A stretch of 64,000 nt of DNA from DASZUK01 sp963844575 (GCA_963844575.1 CAWJOU010000005.1:372001-436000), one strand, 5' to 3'. Shown: positions 43,857 to 52,509, numbered from the stretch's first letter. Notes: generated from the letters alone by a model not told the origin. Made by a program: numbers and translations.

Positions 43857-45536
43857 TCAACGATTGATCGCCTCCGGGGCGCCGGTCGGATGCAACCCAA
43901 GGGCGATCAGCCCCTCCCCCAGCACCGACCGCACGGCTCGGGCCACCCTCGGCGTCGGCGCGATGCTGTTGAACCAGCACGACAGGTGGAGGTGGAACCG
44001 CAGGAGCGGGAGCACCTCCTTGTGGTCGATACACCGGCGCAGCAGCCGCCGGTGGAGAGAAGAGCGGACTACGAGGAACCGGTAGTCGAGCTCGTCGGGA
44101 TCGGGTGAGCTGTCGCCGTCGTAGGCAGAGTCCCACGCCCGAGCCCAGGCCGATGCCAACTGCCAACCCGGCCCGTTCGGGTCGTCGAACGTGCCCGGTT
44201 GGATGGTCACCCGCTGGCGGACCGGGACGACGAGGAAGCGAGCAAGGGCCACGATCGCGGCGATCTCGGCTCCTGTGACCCGATCGCCGAACCGGCGCAG
44301 CTGGGTCACCTGCTCGCTGGTGGCGATCTCGTCAAGGATCTCGTCGACGAGAAGGACGTCGCCCTTGCTCGACTTGATGACGCCGGCTTCCGAGACGACC
44401 ATCTCGTAGATGATCGCCGTGCCCGGGTGACGCTCCTCGGGCGGGTGCAACGCCCCGAGGATCTCCCCGGTGTACTTCACCATGTGGCGCCACTCCATGC
44501 CGAGGACGTCGATCGTCTCGGCCCCGTCGTAGAGCTTGCGGGTTCCGCTCCAGGTCGCCATATATCGCAAGTGCTGGGTCGGAAACCCGTCCATTCGGGC
44601 CAGCAGGTATCGCTCGTACTCGGCATCGCCGGTGTCGTACACGATGGCGCCACTGCTCGAACGGCGGAGCAGCCCAGCGTCGAGACCCCGCGTCACGATC
44701 TCGGCCAGATCATCGAGCCGATCGGACTCGAAGAGCACCCGATCGATCGTCATCCCGAGCCGGGCGTACGTCTCGTCGTGGCCGTCGAGCACCCACCGTC
44801 GAATGGCCTCGAACAGTCGGACCGCGTCCTCGTCACCGGCGCGCCACCGGTCGAGGAGCTCGTCGGCCACGTCCTGAGCCACATGGCCCTCTCGAGTGAG
44901 GGCGACGTCCGCCCGGGGCCCGTCGGGCTGGGGCGCCAACGTCGCCACGTAGCGGGCGTAGCACTCCCCGACCAGCCGGTCGCCCCGGACGCCGCTCTTC
45001 TCGGGCGTCCGGTTGTCGCCGTAGGCGAGGTAGCCGGCCATCGCCTCGCCCATGTTCCGGCCATAATCGCCGACGCGGATCTGCCGGGTGACGGCGATCC
45101 CGGCCGCCTCGCCCACGCTGGCCAGCGAGTGGCCGACGGCGATGTTCCGCAGGTGGCCGATGTGCAGGGCCTTCGTCGTGTTCGGGTCGATGAAGTTCAC
45201 CACCCACGCTCGGCCGCGGTGCAGCTCCCGGGTCCTGAGCGGGTCGTCGGGACGGCGCTCCAGGCGGTCGCCGAGCTCGGCGAGCAGCCGGTCGTCGAAG
45301 CGGAGGTCGAGTCGGTTGCCGACCCGACGGAGGACCCGGCAGTCGCCGGAAGCGGTGACCTGGTCGAGCGACCGCCGGGCCGGCATCGATGTCACCCACT
45401 CCGGGTGGCGGAGCACCAACGTGGCATCCTTCTCCCGGTCGGCGTGCTGGCCGACGTCCACCCCGAGCTCGTCGGCCGCGCCGGCCGACGAGAGGCGCTC
45501 GTCGAGCCAGTCCAACGGGTTGTCCAGCAAAACCAC
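43857..45536 (-). CDS. Arginyl-tRNA-synthetase paralogue
   Basis: 559 residues from GTG 45536 (AGGAGG seven bases upstream); longer starts would overlap the tRNA. Class I ArgRS catalytic domain: ALHIGHLRNIAVGHSLA with HIGH at residues 125-128, IRVGDYGRNMGEAMAGYLAY, QHLRYMATWSG, and KSSKGDVLLVDEILDE at about 388 in place of the usual M-S-T-R-K-G-N loop. A DALR-like anticodon-binding helical domain remains at the end (LHLSCWFNSIAPTPRVARAV). The N-terminal 110 residues do not show the usual ArgRS Add-1 signature. A housekeeping ArgRS is expected elsewhere. It probably charges a tRNA, perhaps the adjacent one, or supplies an aminoacyl group to the neighbouring pathway (inference). Confidence 0.8.
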   Translation of the reverse strand: MVLLDNPLDWLDERLSSAGAADELGVDVGQHADREKDATLVLRHPEWVTSMPARRSLDQVTASGDCRVLRRVGNRLDLRFDDRLLAELGDRLERRPDDPLRTRELHRGRAWVVNFIDPNTTKALHIGHLRNIAVGHSLASVGEAAGIAVTRQIRVGDYGRNMGEAMAGYLAYGDNRTPEKSGVRGDRLVGECYARYVATLAPQPDGPRADVALTREGHVAQDVADELLDRWRAGDEDAVRLFEAIRRWVLDGHDETYARLGMTIDRVLFESDRLDDLAEIVTRGLDAGLLRRSSSGAIVYDTGDAEYERYLLARMDGFPTQHLRYMATWSGTRKLYDGAETIDVLGMEWRHMVKYTGEILGALHPPEERHPGTAIIYEMVVSEAGVIKSSKGDVLLVDEILDEIATSEQVTQLRRFGDRVTGAEIAAIVALARFLVVPVRQRVTIQPGTFDDPNGPGWQLASAWARAWDSAYDGDSSPDPDELDYRFLVVRSSLHRRLLRRCIDHKEVLPLLRFHLHLSCWFNSIAPTPRVARAVRSVLGEGLIALGLHPTGAPEAINR

Positions 45537-45569
45537 GACCGCACCTCCTAAACGGAAAACCTTTGCACG

Positions 45570-45642
45570 TGCACCAGACGGGGCTCGAACCCGCATCATC
45601 GGAGTTTAAGTCCGGTCCTTTGACCAATTAAGGTACTGGTGC
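45570..45642 (-). tRNA. Unusual tRNA, anticodon TAA, short variable loop
   Basis: Complete cloverleaf on the minus strand: acceptor GCACCAG/CTGGTGC with discriminator A and no encoded CCA; D arm CCTT/AAGG with G18-G19; anticodon loop CTTAAAC giving TAA; T arm GCGGG/CCCGT with TTCGAGC loop. The 27:43 pair is C.A. The anticodon predicts Leu (UUA codon), but bacterial tRNA-Leu has a long variable arm and here only about four nucleotides (TGAT) are present. It lies 33 bases upstream of the ArgRS paralogue in the same direction, so the two may share a transcript. Confidence 0.8.
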
Positions 45643-45662
45643 TTTTCCGAGCCTAGCCACTA

Positions 45663-46790
45663 ATGGGACTAGGTCTTTTTCTTATTGACTACTATATATG
45701 CCCTGCCTATCATGTCAACGTGCTCCGTGCAGATCCTACGACATCTCGCAATGGACATTCGAAATTCTCTCATGATCCGCGGGACGATCTGACTCCGCAG
45801 ATGCTGGCGTACGATGACTTCTTTAGTGACAATGGTGTCATACGGTGGCTTCCGTATGTCATGTACTTTCAACCCCCTGACCACCGGTCATCGGTGGTGA
45901 ATACCGACTCCCGGGGCTTTCGCTTTTCTACCTGCGACGACGAGTCCATTTCGGTGGACGACGCCGAGCGACGCGGCACCGTCAACATTGTCGCCGGGAG
46001 CTCGACGGTGTTCGGCATCGGTGCGTCGTCCGATGCGGCGACGCTCCCGTCGCGGCTGAACGTCCACCAGCCAACGTGGTCGGACCCGTGGATCAACATG
46101 GGGGGGAGGAGCCATAACTCCGCCCAGGAGCTGATCCTCCACGTGCTGCTGCGGCACCATTTCCCAAAAGTGGGCCGGATCGTCCTGCTGTCCGGCTTCA
46201 ACGACCTCGGGCTGGCCCGCCTGCCCGCGCCGCTCCGGTTCGAGAGCGGCGGGTTCTTCTCGTCGACGACGTTCTTCGACCGGCTCGACGGTGCGCTGGC
46301 CACCGGGCACCGTTTCCGTCATCGGCCACGGCCCGAAGGGCCGCGAATACGGGGCCCGACCACCGAGCAGGAACCGTTCGACGTCGACCAGCAACTCCGC
46401 TTCGCCGCCGATCTGGTCCTCCGTCACCTCGACGTCTGGCGGGCGCTCACCCAGGACGCCGGAATCGAGCTCACGTACGTGCTACAGCCGCTGGCCGGCT
46501 GGGTCCGCGAACAGGGTTGCCGGGAAGAGGAGATCCTGTTCGCCGACCTCGAGCGACGGGGCCGGTTCGGCGAGATGTACGGCGAGATCCTGGGCCGCGA
46601 CGTCGGGCAGGCGTACGCGAACCTCCTCCGTGAGGGCTGTCAGCGAATGGGGGTGGGCTTCGCCGACCTGACGCCGCTGGTGGCCGACGCCCTCCAACCG
46701 ACGGACTGGATGTTCGTCGACCGCATCCACTTCACCGATTTCGGCTACGACCTGGCAGCCCGGTTGCTGCTGGACCACGTGCTCCGCTGA
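45663..46790 (+). CDS. SGNH/GDSL-type hydrolase
   Basis: 375 residues from ATG 45663, 20 bases from the divergent tRNA. Block I VAGSSTVFGIGASSDAATLP carries the Ser nucleophile, GGRSHNSAQELI the Gly block, LLSGFNDLG the Asn block, and DRIHFTDFGYDLAA the D-x-x-H dyad. The first 100 residues are not part of the usual fold and are AT-richer, with SVVNTDSRGFRF before the core. No signal peptide is clear. The family hydrolyses or transfers acyl esters. First gene of the forward operon; the next start is 10 bases on. Confidence 0.75.
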   Translation: MGLGLFLIDYYICPAYHVNVLRADPTTSRNGHSKFSHDPRDDLTPQMLAYDDFFSDNGVIRWLPYVMYFQPPDHRSSVVNTDSRGFRFSTCDDESISVDDAERRGTVNIVAGSSTVFGIGASSDAATLPSRLNVHQPTWSDPWINMGGRSHNSAQELILHVLLRHHFPKVGRIVLLSGFNDLGLARLPAPLRFESGGFFSSTTFFDRLDGALATGHRFRHRPRPEGPRIRGPTTEQEPFDVDQQLRFAADLVLRHLDVWRALTQDAGIELTYVLQPLAGWVREQGCREEEILFADLERRGRFGEMYGEILGRDVGQAYANLLREGCQRMGVGFADLTPLVADALQPTDWMFVDRIHFTDFGYDLAARLLLDHVLR

Positions 46791-46800
46791 GCAGGCTCCC

Positions 46801-48165
46801 GTGTCGGCCTTGTTGTCCAAGAACCTCCGGGTGAACCCCATTCGGGTGGTCGCCGGCACGGGGGCTCGCCTCTACGACGACGGGGGGAACGAGTACCTTG
46901 ACTCGTGCGGCGGCGTCGCCGTCTCCACCCTGGGCCATGACTGCCCGGGCATCGCCGAAGCGATGACCGAACAGGTCGGCCGGATCGCCTGGGCCCATGC
47001 TGGTACGTTCACCACCGACGTCGCCGACGAGCTGGCGGAGCACCTGGTGTCCCGCTCCGGCGGTCTGGCCTATGCGCAATTCCTGTCCGGCGGATCGGAG
47101 ACGATGGAACTGGCCATAAAGACCGCCTACCAGTACCACTGGGAGCGCGGCGACGTCGGGCGCCAGATCTTCGTCGCCCGTCGCCAGAACTACCACGGCT
47201 CGACGTTCGGCGCTCTCGCCATCTCCGGTAACAATCAGCGTCGGTCGATCTTCGAACCGCTCCTGCCGTACGGGACGTTCGTGTCGCCGTGCTATGCCTA
47301 CCGGGACCAGCGGCCGGCGGAGACGGACGCGGACTACGTCAGCCGGCTGGCGGCGGAGCTGGACGAGCTGATCGTCGAGCTGGGTCCCGAGACGGTGGCG
47401 GCGTTCGTCGCCGAGACGGTGGTCGGCTCGACCAGTGGGGCCGTCCCGCCGGTCGACGGGTACTTCCGGGCGATGCGGGACGTCTGCGACCGCCACGGCG
47501 TCCTGCTGGTGCTCGACGAGATCATGGCCGGGCTCGGGCGGACCGGCCGATACTTCGCCTATCACGACGACGGTGTCGTCCCCGATATCGCCGTCGTCGG
47601 CAAGGGCCTCGCCGCCGGCTACCAGCCGATCGCCGCGATGCTCGTGCAAGCGCACGTGCGAGACACGCTGGCCAACGGCTCCGGCGTCATTCGCAACGGA
47701 CAGACGCACGTCAACCATCCGGTCGCCGCCGCCGCGGCCCTGGTGGTCCAGCGGGCGATCGACGAGCGGGACCTGCTCACCGAGGTGGCGATCCGTGGGC
47801 GGCAGCTGCGGGGCCGCCTGGAAGAGCTGACGGCGACCACCCCCTACGTCGGCGACGTACGGGGTCGGGGGCTCTTCCTCGGGGTGGAGCTGGTCGCCGA
47901 CCAGACATCGAAGGCGCCACTGCCCGAAGAGTTCGACTTCGTCGACCGGATGAAGGCCGCCGGATTGGCGCACGGTCTGCTGACGTACCCCGGCGCCGGC
48001 ACGATCGACGGGGTTCACGGGCACCACGTCCTCTTCGCTCCGCCGTTCACGAGCACCGAGGACGAGATCGACGAGATGGTCGATCGGTTCAGAATCTCAC
48101 TAGCCGCCGTCTTCGACGGGTCGGACTGGTCCGCTCGTCACGCCCTCCAATACGGGGCCGCTTGA
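46801..48165 (+). CDS. Class III (PLP) aminotransferase
   Basis: 454 residues, GTG start. Motifs: LDSCGGVAVSTLGHDCP, QFLSGGSETMELAIKTAYQY (phosphate cup), ARRQNYHGSTFGALAISGN, LLVLDEIMAGLGRTG with Asp 239, and VVGKGLAAGYQPIAAM with the PLP lysine at 268. Full length for omega-aminotransferases and glutamate-1-semialdehyde-type enzymes. It moves an amino group between a keto and an amino substrate, which cannot be named here. It is 10 bases after the SGNH gene and 22 before the short peptide gene. Confidence 0.85.
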   Translation: MSALLSKNLRVNPIRVVAGTGARLYDDGGNEYLDSCGGVAVSTLGHDCPGIAEAMTEQVGRIAWAHAGTFTTDVADELAEHLVSRSGGLAYAQFLSGGSETMELAIKTAYQYHWERGDVGRQIFVARRQNYHGSTFGALAISGNNQRRSIFEPLLPYGTFVSPCYAYRDQRPAETDADYVSRLAAELDELIVELGPETVAAFVAETVVGSTSGAVPPVDGYFRAMRDVCDRHGVLLVLDEIMAGLGRTGRYFAYHDDGVVPDIAVVGKGLAAGYQPIAAMLVQAHVRDTLANGSGVIRNGQTHVNHPVAAAAALVVQRAIDERDLLTEVAIRGRQLRGRLEELTATTPYVGDVRGRGLFLGVELVADQTSKAPLPEEFDFVDRMKAAGLAHGLLTYPGAGTIDGVHGHHVLFAPPFTSTEDEIDEMVDRFRISLAAVFDGSDWSARHALQYGAA

Positions 48166-48187
48166 CACAGAAAGGAGCGTGGACGAC

Positions 48188-48268
48188 ATGATGCTCATCC
48201 GCCGCTGGATTCAGAAGTTCCGTCGACGCCGCCCGGAGGACGGCTCGTCGATCTACCCGATGTTCTGA
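48188..48268 (+). CDS. 26-residue Arg-rich peptide, putative precursor or scaffold
   Basis: ATG 48188 (a second ATG follows) with AGGAG ten bases upstream; TGA at 48266, four bases before the next start. It begins MMLIRRWIQKF as an amphipathic cationic helix, has RRRR at residues 12-15, then an acidic turn PEDG, and ends SSIYPMF. The good ribosome site, tight spacing on both sides and lack of overlap argue that it is translated. It could be a peptide scaffold or carrier for the surrounding enzymes, or a small membrane-binding partner. No known precursor family is recognised. Confidence 0.6.
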   Translation: MMLIRRWIQKFRRRRPEDGSSIYPMF

Positions 48269-48272
48269 ACCG

Positions 48273-50480
48273 ATGAACCGATTCGTCGGTGGTCCGGTCG
48301 GCTTGGCCGAACCGCCCGCCGGTCAACGCACCATCTCGGCCCGGGCGCTCTACGCGGCGACGGCCGACCCCGAAGCGAGCTACACCTCGCCGGAGGCCGT
48401 CGACGCCCTCCGAGATGAGCTCGCCGACTGGACCGGTGACGGTGACTCGGTCGTGGGCACTAGAGACCTGGTCGCTCACGAGCGGCGCGCCACGGCGTGG
48501 GCCGCCAGCGAGCGCGAGCGCGTCAGCGCGCTCTTCGCGGCGACGACGTTCGACACGCTCTTCGTGCAGCAGGCCGTCCTCGGCGTCGCTCCTCTGGGGT
48601 TGGTCACCGGCGCGTGGCTCCAGTGGCTCAACTCGCCGGCGAATTGCCACGAGGACGTCGCCCTCGCGGCATTGACGCTCTACGCGTCGGACATGCATAT
48701 CGGCAGTCCGGGGCCCGGTCGCGGTCAGGCGTTCCTCGATCTCCTTCAGCAACTGCGACTCGCCGACTACGCCTGGCCGGCCGTCCGGCTCGTCCATGAC
48801 CGTCGGGTGCCGGACGGCTCGTTCCGGGTGCCGGCGATCCTGCTGGCCATGAGCCGACAGCCGGACGAGTTCCTGCCCGAACTGCTCGGCGCCGACCTCT
48901 GCCTGCGCAACGTCGGGGTGCTCCCGGCGCTGGGCGTGGTGCGCCTCCTCGACGGCGTGCACCCGGACTGGACGGGCCTTGACCCGTCCCAGCCACTCGA
49001 CGACGAACTGCCGGGCGGCCTGGCGCAGTGCCGGTGGGCAGTCGAGCAGCTCAACCACGGCGCGTCGGCAGCCGACCGGTATCGGCTCCTCACGGGGTTC
49101 CAATGGGTGCTGGGTTCGCTGCAGGCCTGGTCCGACGGCCTACGAGACCAGCTGGCCCGTATCCATCCCGAACAGGAGATGGCCGAGCTGGTCCGGCTAC
49201 GGGCCCGGGAGGGCGCGATCTACCACCACGGGTTCACACTCGGCGGCCGTTCGCTCGGCTCGCGGATGGAAGAGGTATGCCGCACCGACCCGCGGGCACT
49301 GATGGACGCCCTGGCGTCGAGCCCGTCGGTGACGCCCGGAAGCGCCGAACGAAGTTTGCTCACCACCGACCTGGTGAGCGAGACCGGCCCGATGTTCCGG
49401 GTCTTCGGCGAGGACGATCTAGTCATCATCCGGCGGTGGATCGACTCGCTCCCGGCCACACCGGATCGCCGGGCCGCGCCCACCCCGCCCGACCCTCCGC
49501 TCCTCGATCTCCGGCCAGCGGTGATCGTCCGATCGGACGGCGACGACGGCCTGCCGAGCTCGGTCCGGGAGGCCTACCACCGTCTGCAACGCCGATCGAC
49601 GTCCCCGGCACTGTCCCGGTGGGCGACCAGCTATGTCCACGGCTGGCTGACCCGCTCGCGGTACCGGCTGGACGCCGACGATCGCCAGCTCCCGAGGCGC
49701 TGGACGACGGACGGCCTGCGCCCGTGGCTCCTGGATCAGCACGACCGGCACGCCGAGCAGTTCGTCACCGACGCCGACACCCCGGCCGTGTCGCGCCAGG
49801 CGCTCGTCGAGTCGACCGTCCAGACGGCCCCACTGGTGCTGCTGGACGGCTCGCTCCTCCACGGCTTCACCGACTACCAACAGGTCGCCACGGACATCGG
49901 CCGCCTCCTCTTCCGTACCTACTGGGACGAGCTCGGCGACTGCCGACCAGAGCGCAACCATCCCCGCATCTACCGTCAGCTGCTCGAGGAGATGGGCGTG
50001 GACCTGCCGCCGACGGCGAGCTGGGCGTTCGCCTCGTCGGACCGGCTGGACGACCGGTCGTTCGAGCTGCCGGTCTACTGGCTGAGCATCGGGCGCCGCC
50101 CGCGGACGTTCACGCCGGAGATCCTCGGCCTGAACCTGGCGATGGAGCTGTCCGGGGTCGGCGGGAGCTACCGGTCGGCTCGGCTCGCCCTGCAGCGGCA
50201 TGGGTTCAGCACCCGGTTCGTCGACATCCACAACACGATCGACAACGTCGCCGCCGGTCATACGGCCTGGGCCGCCGACGCGGTCGACACGTTCATCGCC
50301 GCCATCGGCGACACCCACGGCCACGCCGCCCAGCTCGATGCCTGGGAACGGGTACGGGTCGGCTTCGTGTCACTCGACCCACCGTCCGGACCCCGGCCCC
50401 GGCTGGCCCAGCGTCGGGCACAACGGCGGGCGTTCCGTGCCACGAGATCCCCACGTTCCGGACGAACGAGCGTCCCATGA
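48273..50480 (+). CDS. Large iron-containing redox enzyme-like protein (putative heme-oxygenase-like diiron oxidase)
   Basis: 735 residues. The N-terminal half has VLGVAPLGLVTGAWLQWLNS and ALTLYASDMHIGSPG, which resemble the conserved start of bacterial iron-containing redox enzymes. The C-terminal half has LGLNLAMELSGVGGSY (candidate ligand Glu) and FVDIHNTIDNVAAGHTAWAA (His and Asp/His ligands), the spacing seen in heme-oxygenase-like diiron oxidases. Such enzymes cleave C-C or C-N bonds or N-oxygenate substrates. The last 35 residues are Arg-rich and unstructured. The stop overlaps the carbamoyltransferase start by four bases. The assignment is by motif only. Confidence 0.55.
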   Translation: MNRFVGGPVGLAEPPAGQRTISARALYAATADPEASYTSPEAVDALRDELADWTGDGDSVVGTRDLVAHERRATAWAASERERVSALFAATTFDTLFVQQAVLGVAPLGLVTGAWLQWLNSPANCHEDVALAALTLYASDMHIGSPGPGRGQAFLDLLQQLRLADYAWPAVRLVHDRRVPDGSFRVPAILLAMSRQPDEFLPELLGADLCLRNVGVLPALGVVRLLDGVHPDWTGLDPSQPLDDELPGGLAQCRWAVEQLNHGASAADRYRLLTGFQWVLGSLQAWSDGLRDQLARIHPEQEMAELVRLRAREGAIYHHGFTLGGRSLGSRMEEVCRTDPRALMDALASSPSVTPGSAERSLLTTDLVSETGPMFRVFGEDDLVIIRRWIDSLPATPDRRAAPTPPDPPLLDLRPAVIVRSDGDDGLPSSVREAYHRLQRRSTSPALSRWATSYVHGWLTRSRYRLDADDRQLPRRWTTDGLRPWLLDQHDRHAEQFVTDADTPAVSRQALVESTVQTAPLVLLDGSLLHGFTDYQQVATDIGRLLFRTYWDELGDCRPERNHPRIYRQLLEEMGVDLPPTASWAFASSDRLDDRSFELPVYWLSIGRRPRTFTPEILGLNLAMELSGVGGSYRSARLALQRHGFSTRFVDIHNTIDNVAAGHTAWAADAVDTFIAAIGDTHGHAAQLDAWERVRVGFVSLDPPSGPRPRLAQRRAQRRAFRATRSPRSGRTSVP

Positions 50481-52324
50481 CCACCGAGTCGCCAGGCACG
50501 CTCGTGCTCGGCTTGTCCGCCTTTTACCACGACAGCGCGGCGGCTCTGGTGGCCGACGGCGTTCCGGTGGCGGCCTTCCAGGAGGAACGGTTCTCTCGCC
50601 GGCGGCACGATCCGTCGTTTCCCCGACGGGCTGTCTCCGCCTGTCTCGACTACCTCGGCGTGTCCCTCGACGACGTCGCGACGGTGGCGTACTACGAGGA
50701 CCCACGGATCAAGTTCCGCCGCATCCTGGCCTCTTACGCCGCCGCCGGGCCGTCGGCCGGGTCGTCGTTCGGGCGGACGATGGCCGAGTGGGTCCCCCAC
50801 AAGCTGCGATTGGGCCGCCAGGTCGAACGTGACCTGGCCGCGCTCGGCCGGGGAAAGGTTCCGCCCGTCGTCTACCGGCAGCATCACCACTCCCACGCCG
50901 CGTCGGCGTTCCTGCCCAGCCCGTACGAGTCGGCGGCCGTCCTCTGCGTCGACGGCGTTGGCGAGTGGGCCACCACGACGATCTGGCACGGTCGCGCCAC
51001 AGCCCTCGAGCCGGTCGCCGAGATCCGGTTCCCCCACTCGCTCGGCCTCCTGTACTCGGCGTTCACCCATTTCTGCGGGTTCAAGGTCGACTCCGGCGAG
51101 TACAAGCTGATGGGACTTGCCCCCTACGGCCGGCCGGTCTACGCCGATCTCATCCGGCGAGAGCTGATCGACGTCAAGTCCGACGGCTCGTTCCAGCTGC
51201 ACGTCAACAATTTCGAGTTCCTCGCCGGGCGGCAGATGACCGGGCCGGCCTTCGAACGGCTCTTCGGCGTGCCTCGCCGGCCGGCCGAGTCGCCGCTGCT
51301 CGATCACCACTTCGATCTCGCCGCGTCGGTCCAGGCGGTGACCGAGGACGTCATGGTCCGTCTGGCCCGCACGGCTCGGGCCGCTACCGGTGAGCGGGCC
51401 CTCTGCCTGGCCGGTGGCGTGGCCCTCAACTGTGTCGCCAATGGCCGGCTCCTACGCGAGAACATCGTCGACGATCTCTGGGTCCAGCCGGCCGCCGGGG
51501 ACGCCGGTGGCGCGCTCGGCGCGGCCATGTCGGTGGCGGTCGAACGGGGAGCTGGCCGGCTGCACGTCCTGGCCGAACGGGACGCGATGGCCGGGTCGCT
51601 GCTCGGCCGTGCCTGGAGCGACGAACAGATCCGGGCCATCCTCGACCACTACCGGGCCGCCTACGTCGTCGTCGACGACGACGAACTCGCCGAGGTCGTC
51701 GCCCACCAGTTGGCCGACGGAAAAGTCGTCGGCTGGTTCCAGGGCCGGATGGAGTTCGGACCAAGGGCCCTCGGCGCCCGCTCCATCCTCGGCGACCCCC
51801 GCGATCCGCAAATGCAGCGGCAGATGAACCTCAAGATCAAGTTCCGCGAGTCGTTCCGACCGTTCGCCCCGGCCGTGCTCCTCGAACGGGTCCACGAGTA
51901 TTTCGACCTCAACCGGCCGAGCCCATACATGCTCGTCGTCGCCGAGATCGCAAAGGCCCAGCGACTACAGCCCACGACAACCGGCGCGACCGGCATTGAT
52001 CTCCTGAACGTCCGTCGGTCGACCATCCCGGCAGTGACCCACGTCGACTGCTCGGCCCGGGTGCAGACGGTCAGCGAATCCGACAACCCGCCGTTCCATC
52101 GACTGCTCTCTGCCTTCGACAAGATCACCGGCTGCCCGGTCCTCGTCAACACGTCGTTCAACGTCCGCGGCGAGCCGATCGTCAACACCCCGCAGGAGGC
52201 CCACGCCTGCTTCATGCGGAGTGATATCGATAGCCTGGCCATCGGTCACTTCGTCCTCGAGAAGGCCGAGCAGCCGGCCTGGTGCGAAACCACCGACTGG
52301 CGCCTCTCGATACCGCCGGACTGA
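50477..52324 (+). CDS. NodU/TobZ-family carbamoyltransferase
   Basis: 615 residues. N-terminal Kae1-like domain: LVLGLSAFYHDSAAALVADG, EERFSRRRHDPSFPRRA, HHHSHAASAFLPSPY (metal His), CVDGVGEW, GGVALNCVANGRLL. C-terminal YrdC-like carbamoyltransferase domain: GWFQGRMEFGPRALGARSIL, RESFRPFAPAVL, LVNTSFNVRGEPIVNTP. All signature residues are present. The family transfers carbamoyl from carbamoyl phosphate through carbamoyladenylate to a hydroxyl or amine of a small molecule. Its presence argues that the locus makes a carbamoylated product. Confidence 0.9.
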   Translation: MTTESPGTLVLGLSAFYHDSAAALVADGVPVAAFQEERFSRRRHDPSFPRRAVSACLDYLGVSLDDVATVAYYEDPRIKFRRILASYAAAGPSAGSSFGRTMAEWVPHKLRLGRQVERDLAALGRGKVPPVVYRQHHHSHAASAFLPSPYESAAVLCVDGVGEWATTTIWHGRATALEPVAEIRFPHSLGLLYSAFTHFCGFKVDSGEYKLMGLAPYGRPVYADLIRRELIDVKSDGSFQLHVNNFEFLAGRQMTGPAFERLFGVPRRPAESPLLDHHFDLAASVQAVTEDVMVRLARTARAATGERALCLAGGVALNCVANGRLLRENIVDDLWVQPAAGDAGGALGAAMSVAVERGAGRLHVLAERDAMAGSLLGRAWSDEQIRAILDHYRAAYVVVDDDELAEVVAHQLADGKVVGWFQGRMEFGPRALGARSILGDPRDPQMQRQMNLKIKFRESFRPFAPAVLLERVHEYFDLNRPSPYMLVVAEIAKAQRLQPTTTGATGIDLLNVRRSTIPAVTHVDCSARVQTVSESDNPPFHRLLSAFDKITGCPVLVNTSFNVRGEPIVNTPQEAHACFMRSDIDSLAIGHFVLEKAEQPAWCETTDWRLSIPPD

Positions 52325-52509
52325 TGACCACCGCTGAGTCTCGGCGGGGACGGGAGCGGACCCCACTCCGCCGAGGCGTGTGGACGCTCGTCTACTACCT
52401 GGTCTTCCTTCCGGCGTCGACGGCCGTCCGACACGCCGCCGCCGTCCTCCACCGCGGCCCTGATCCCGACCGGGCCAGTTATTTCCGGATCTTGCCTCCC
52501 AGACAGTGA
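52324..52509 (+). CDS. SxtJ-like small membrane protein
   Basis: 61 residues. ATG overlaps the carbamoyltransferase stop by one base (TGATG). One membrane helix (VWTLVYYLVFLPASTAV), then PDPDRASYFR near the end. Small single-helix proteins of the SxtJ type commonly follow NodU-type carbamoyltransferases, usually ending in a D-x-x-x-S-Y-W/F pattern. Its role is unknown. Last gene of the operon. Confidence 0.6.
   Translation: MTTAESRRGRERTPLRRGVWTLVYYLVFLPASTAVRHAAAVLHRGPDPDRASYFRILPPRQ

Noticed and set aside
43857..45536. The ArgRS-like gene as the housekeeping argS
   Set aside because: Atypical N-terminus and KSSKGD loop, location in a biosynthetic locus and pairing with an odd tRNA argue for a paralogue; this cannot be fully excluded without the rest of the genome.
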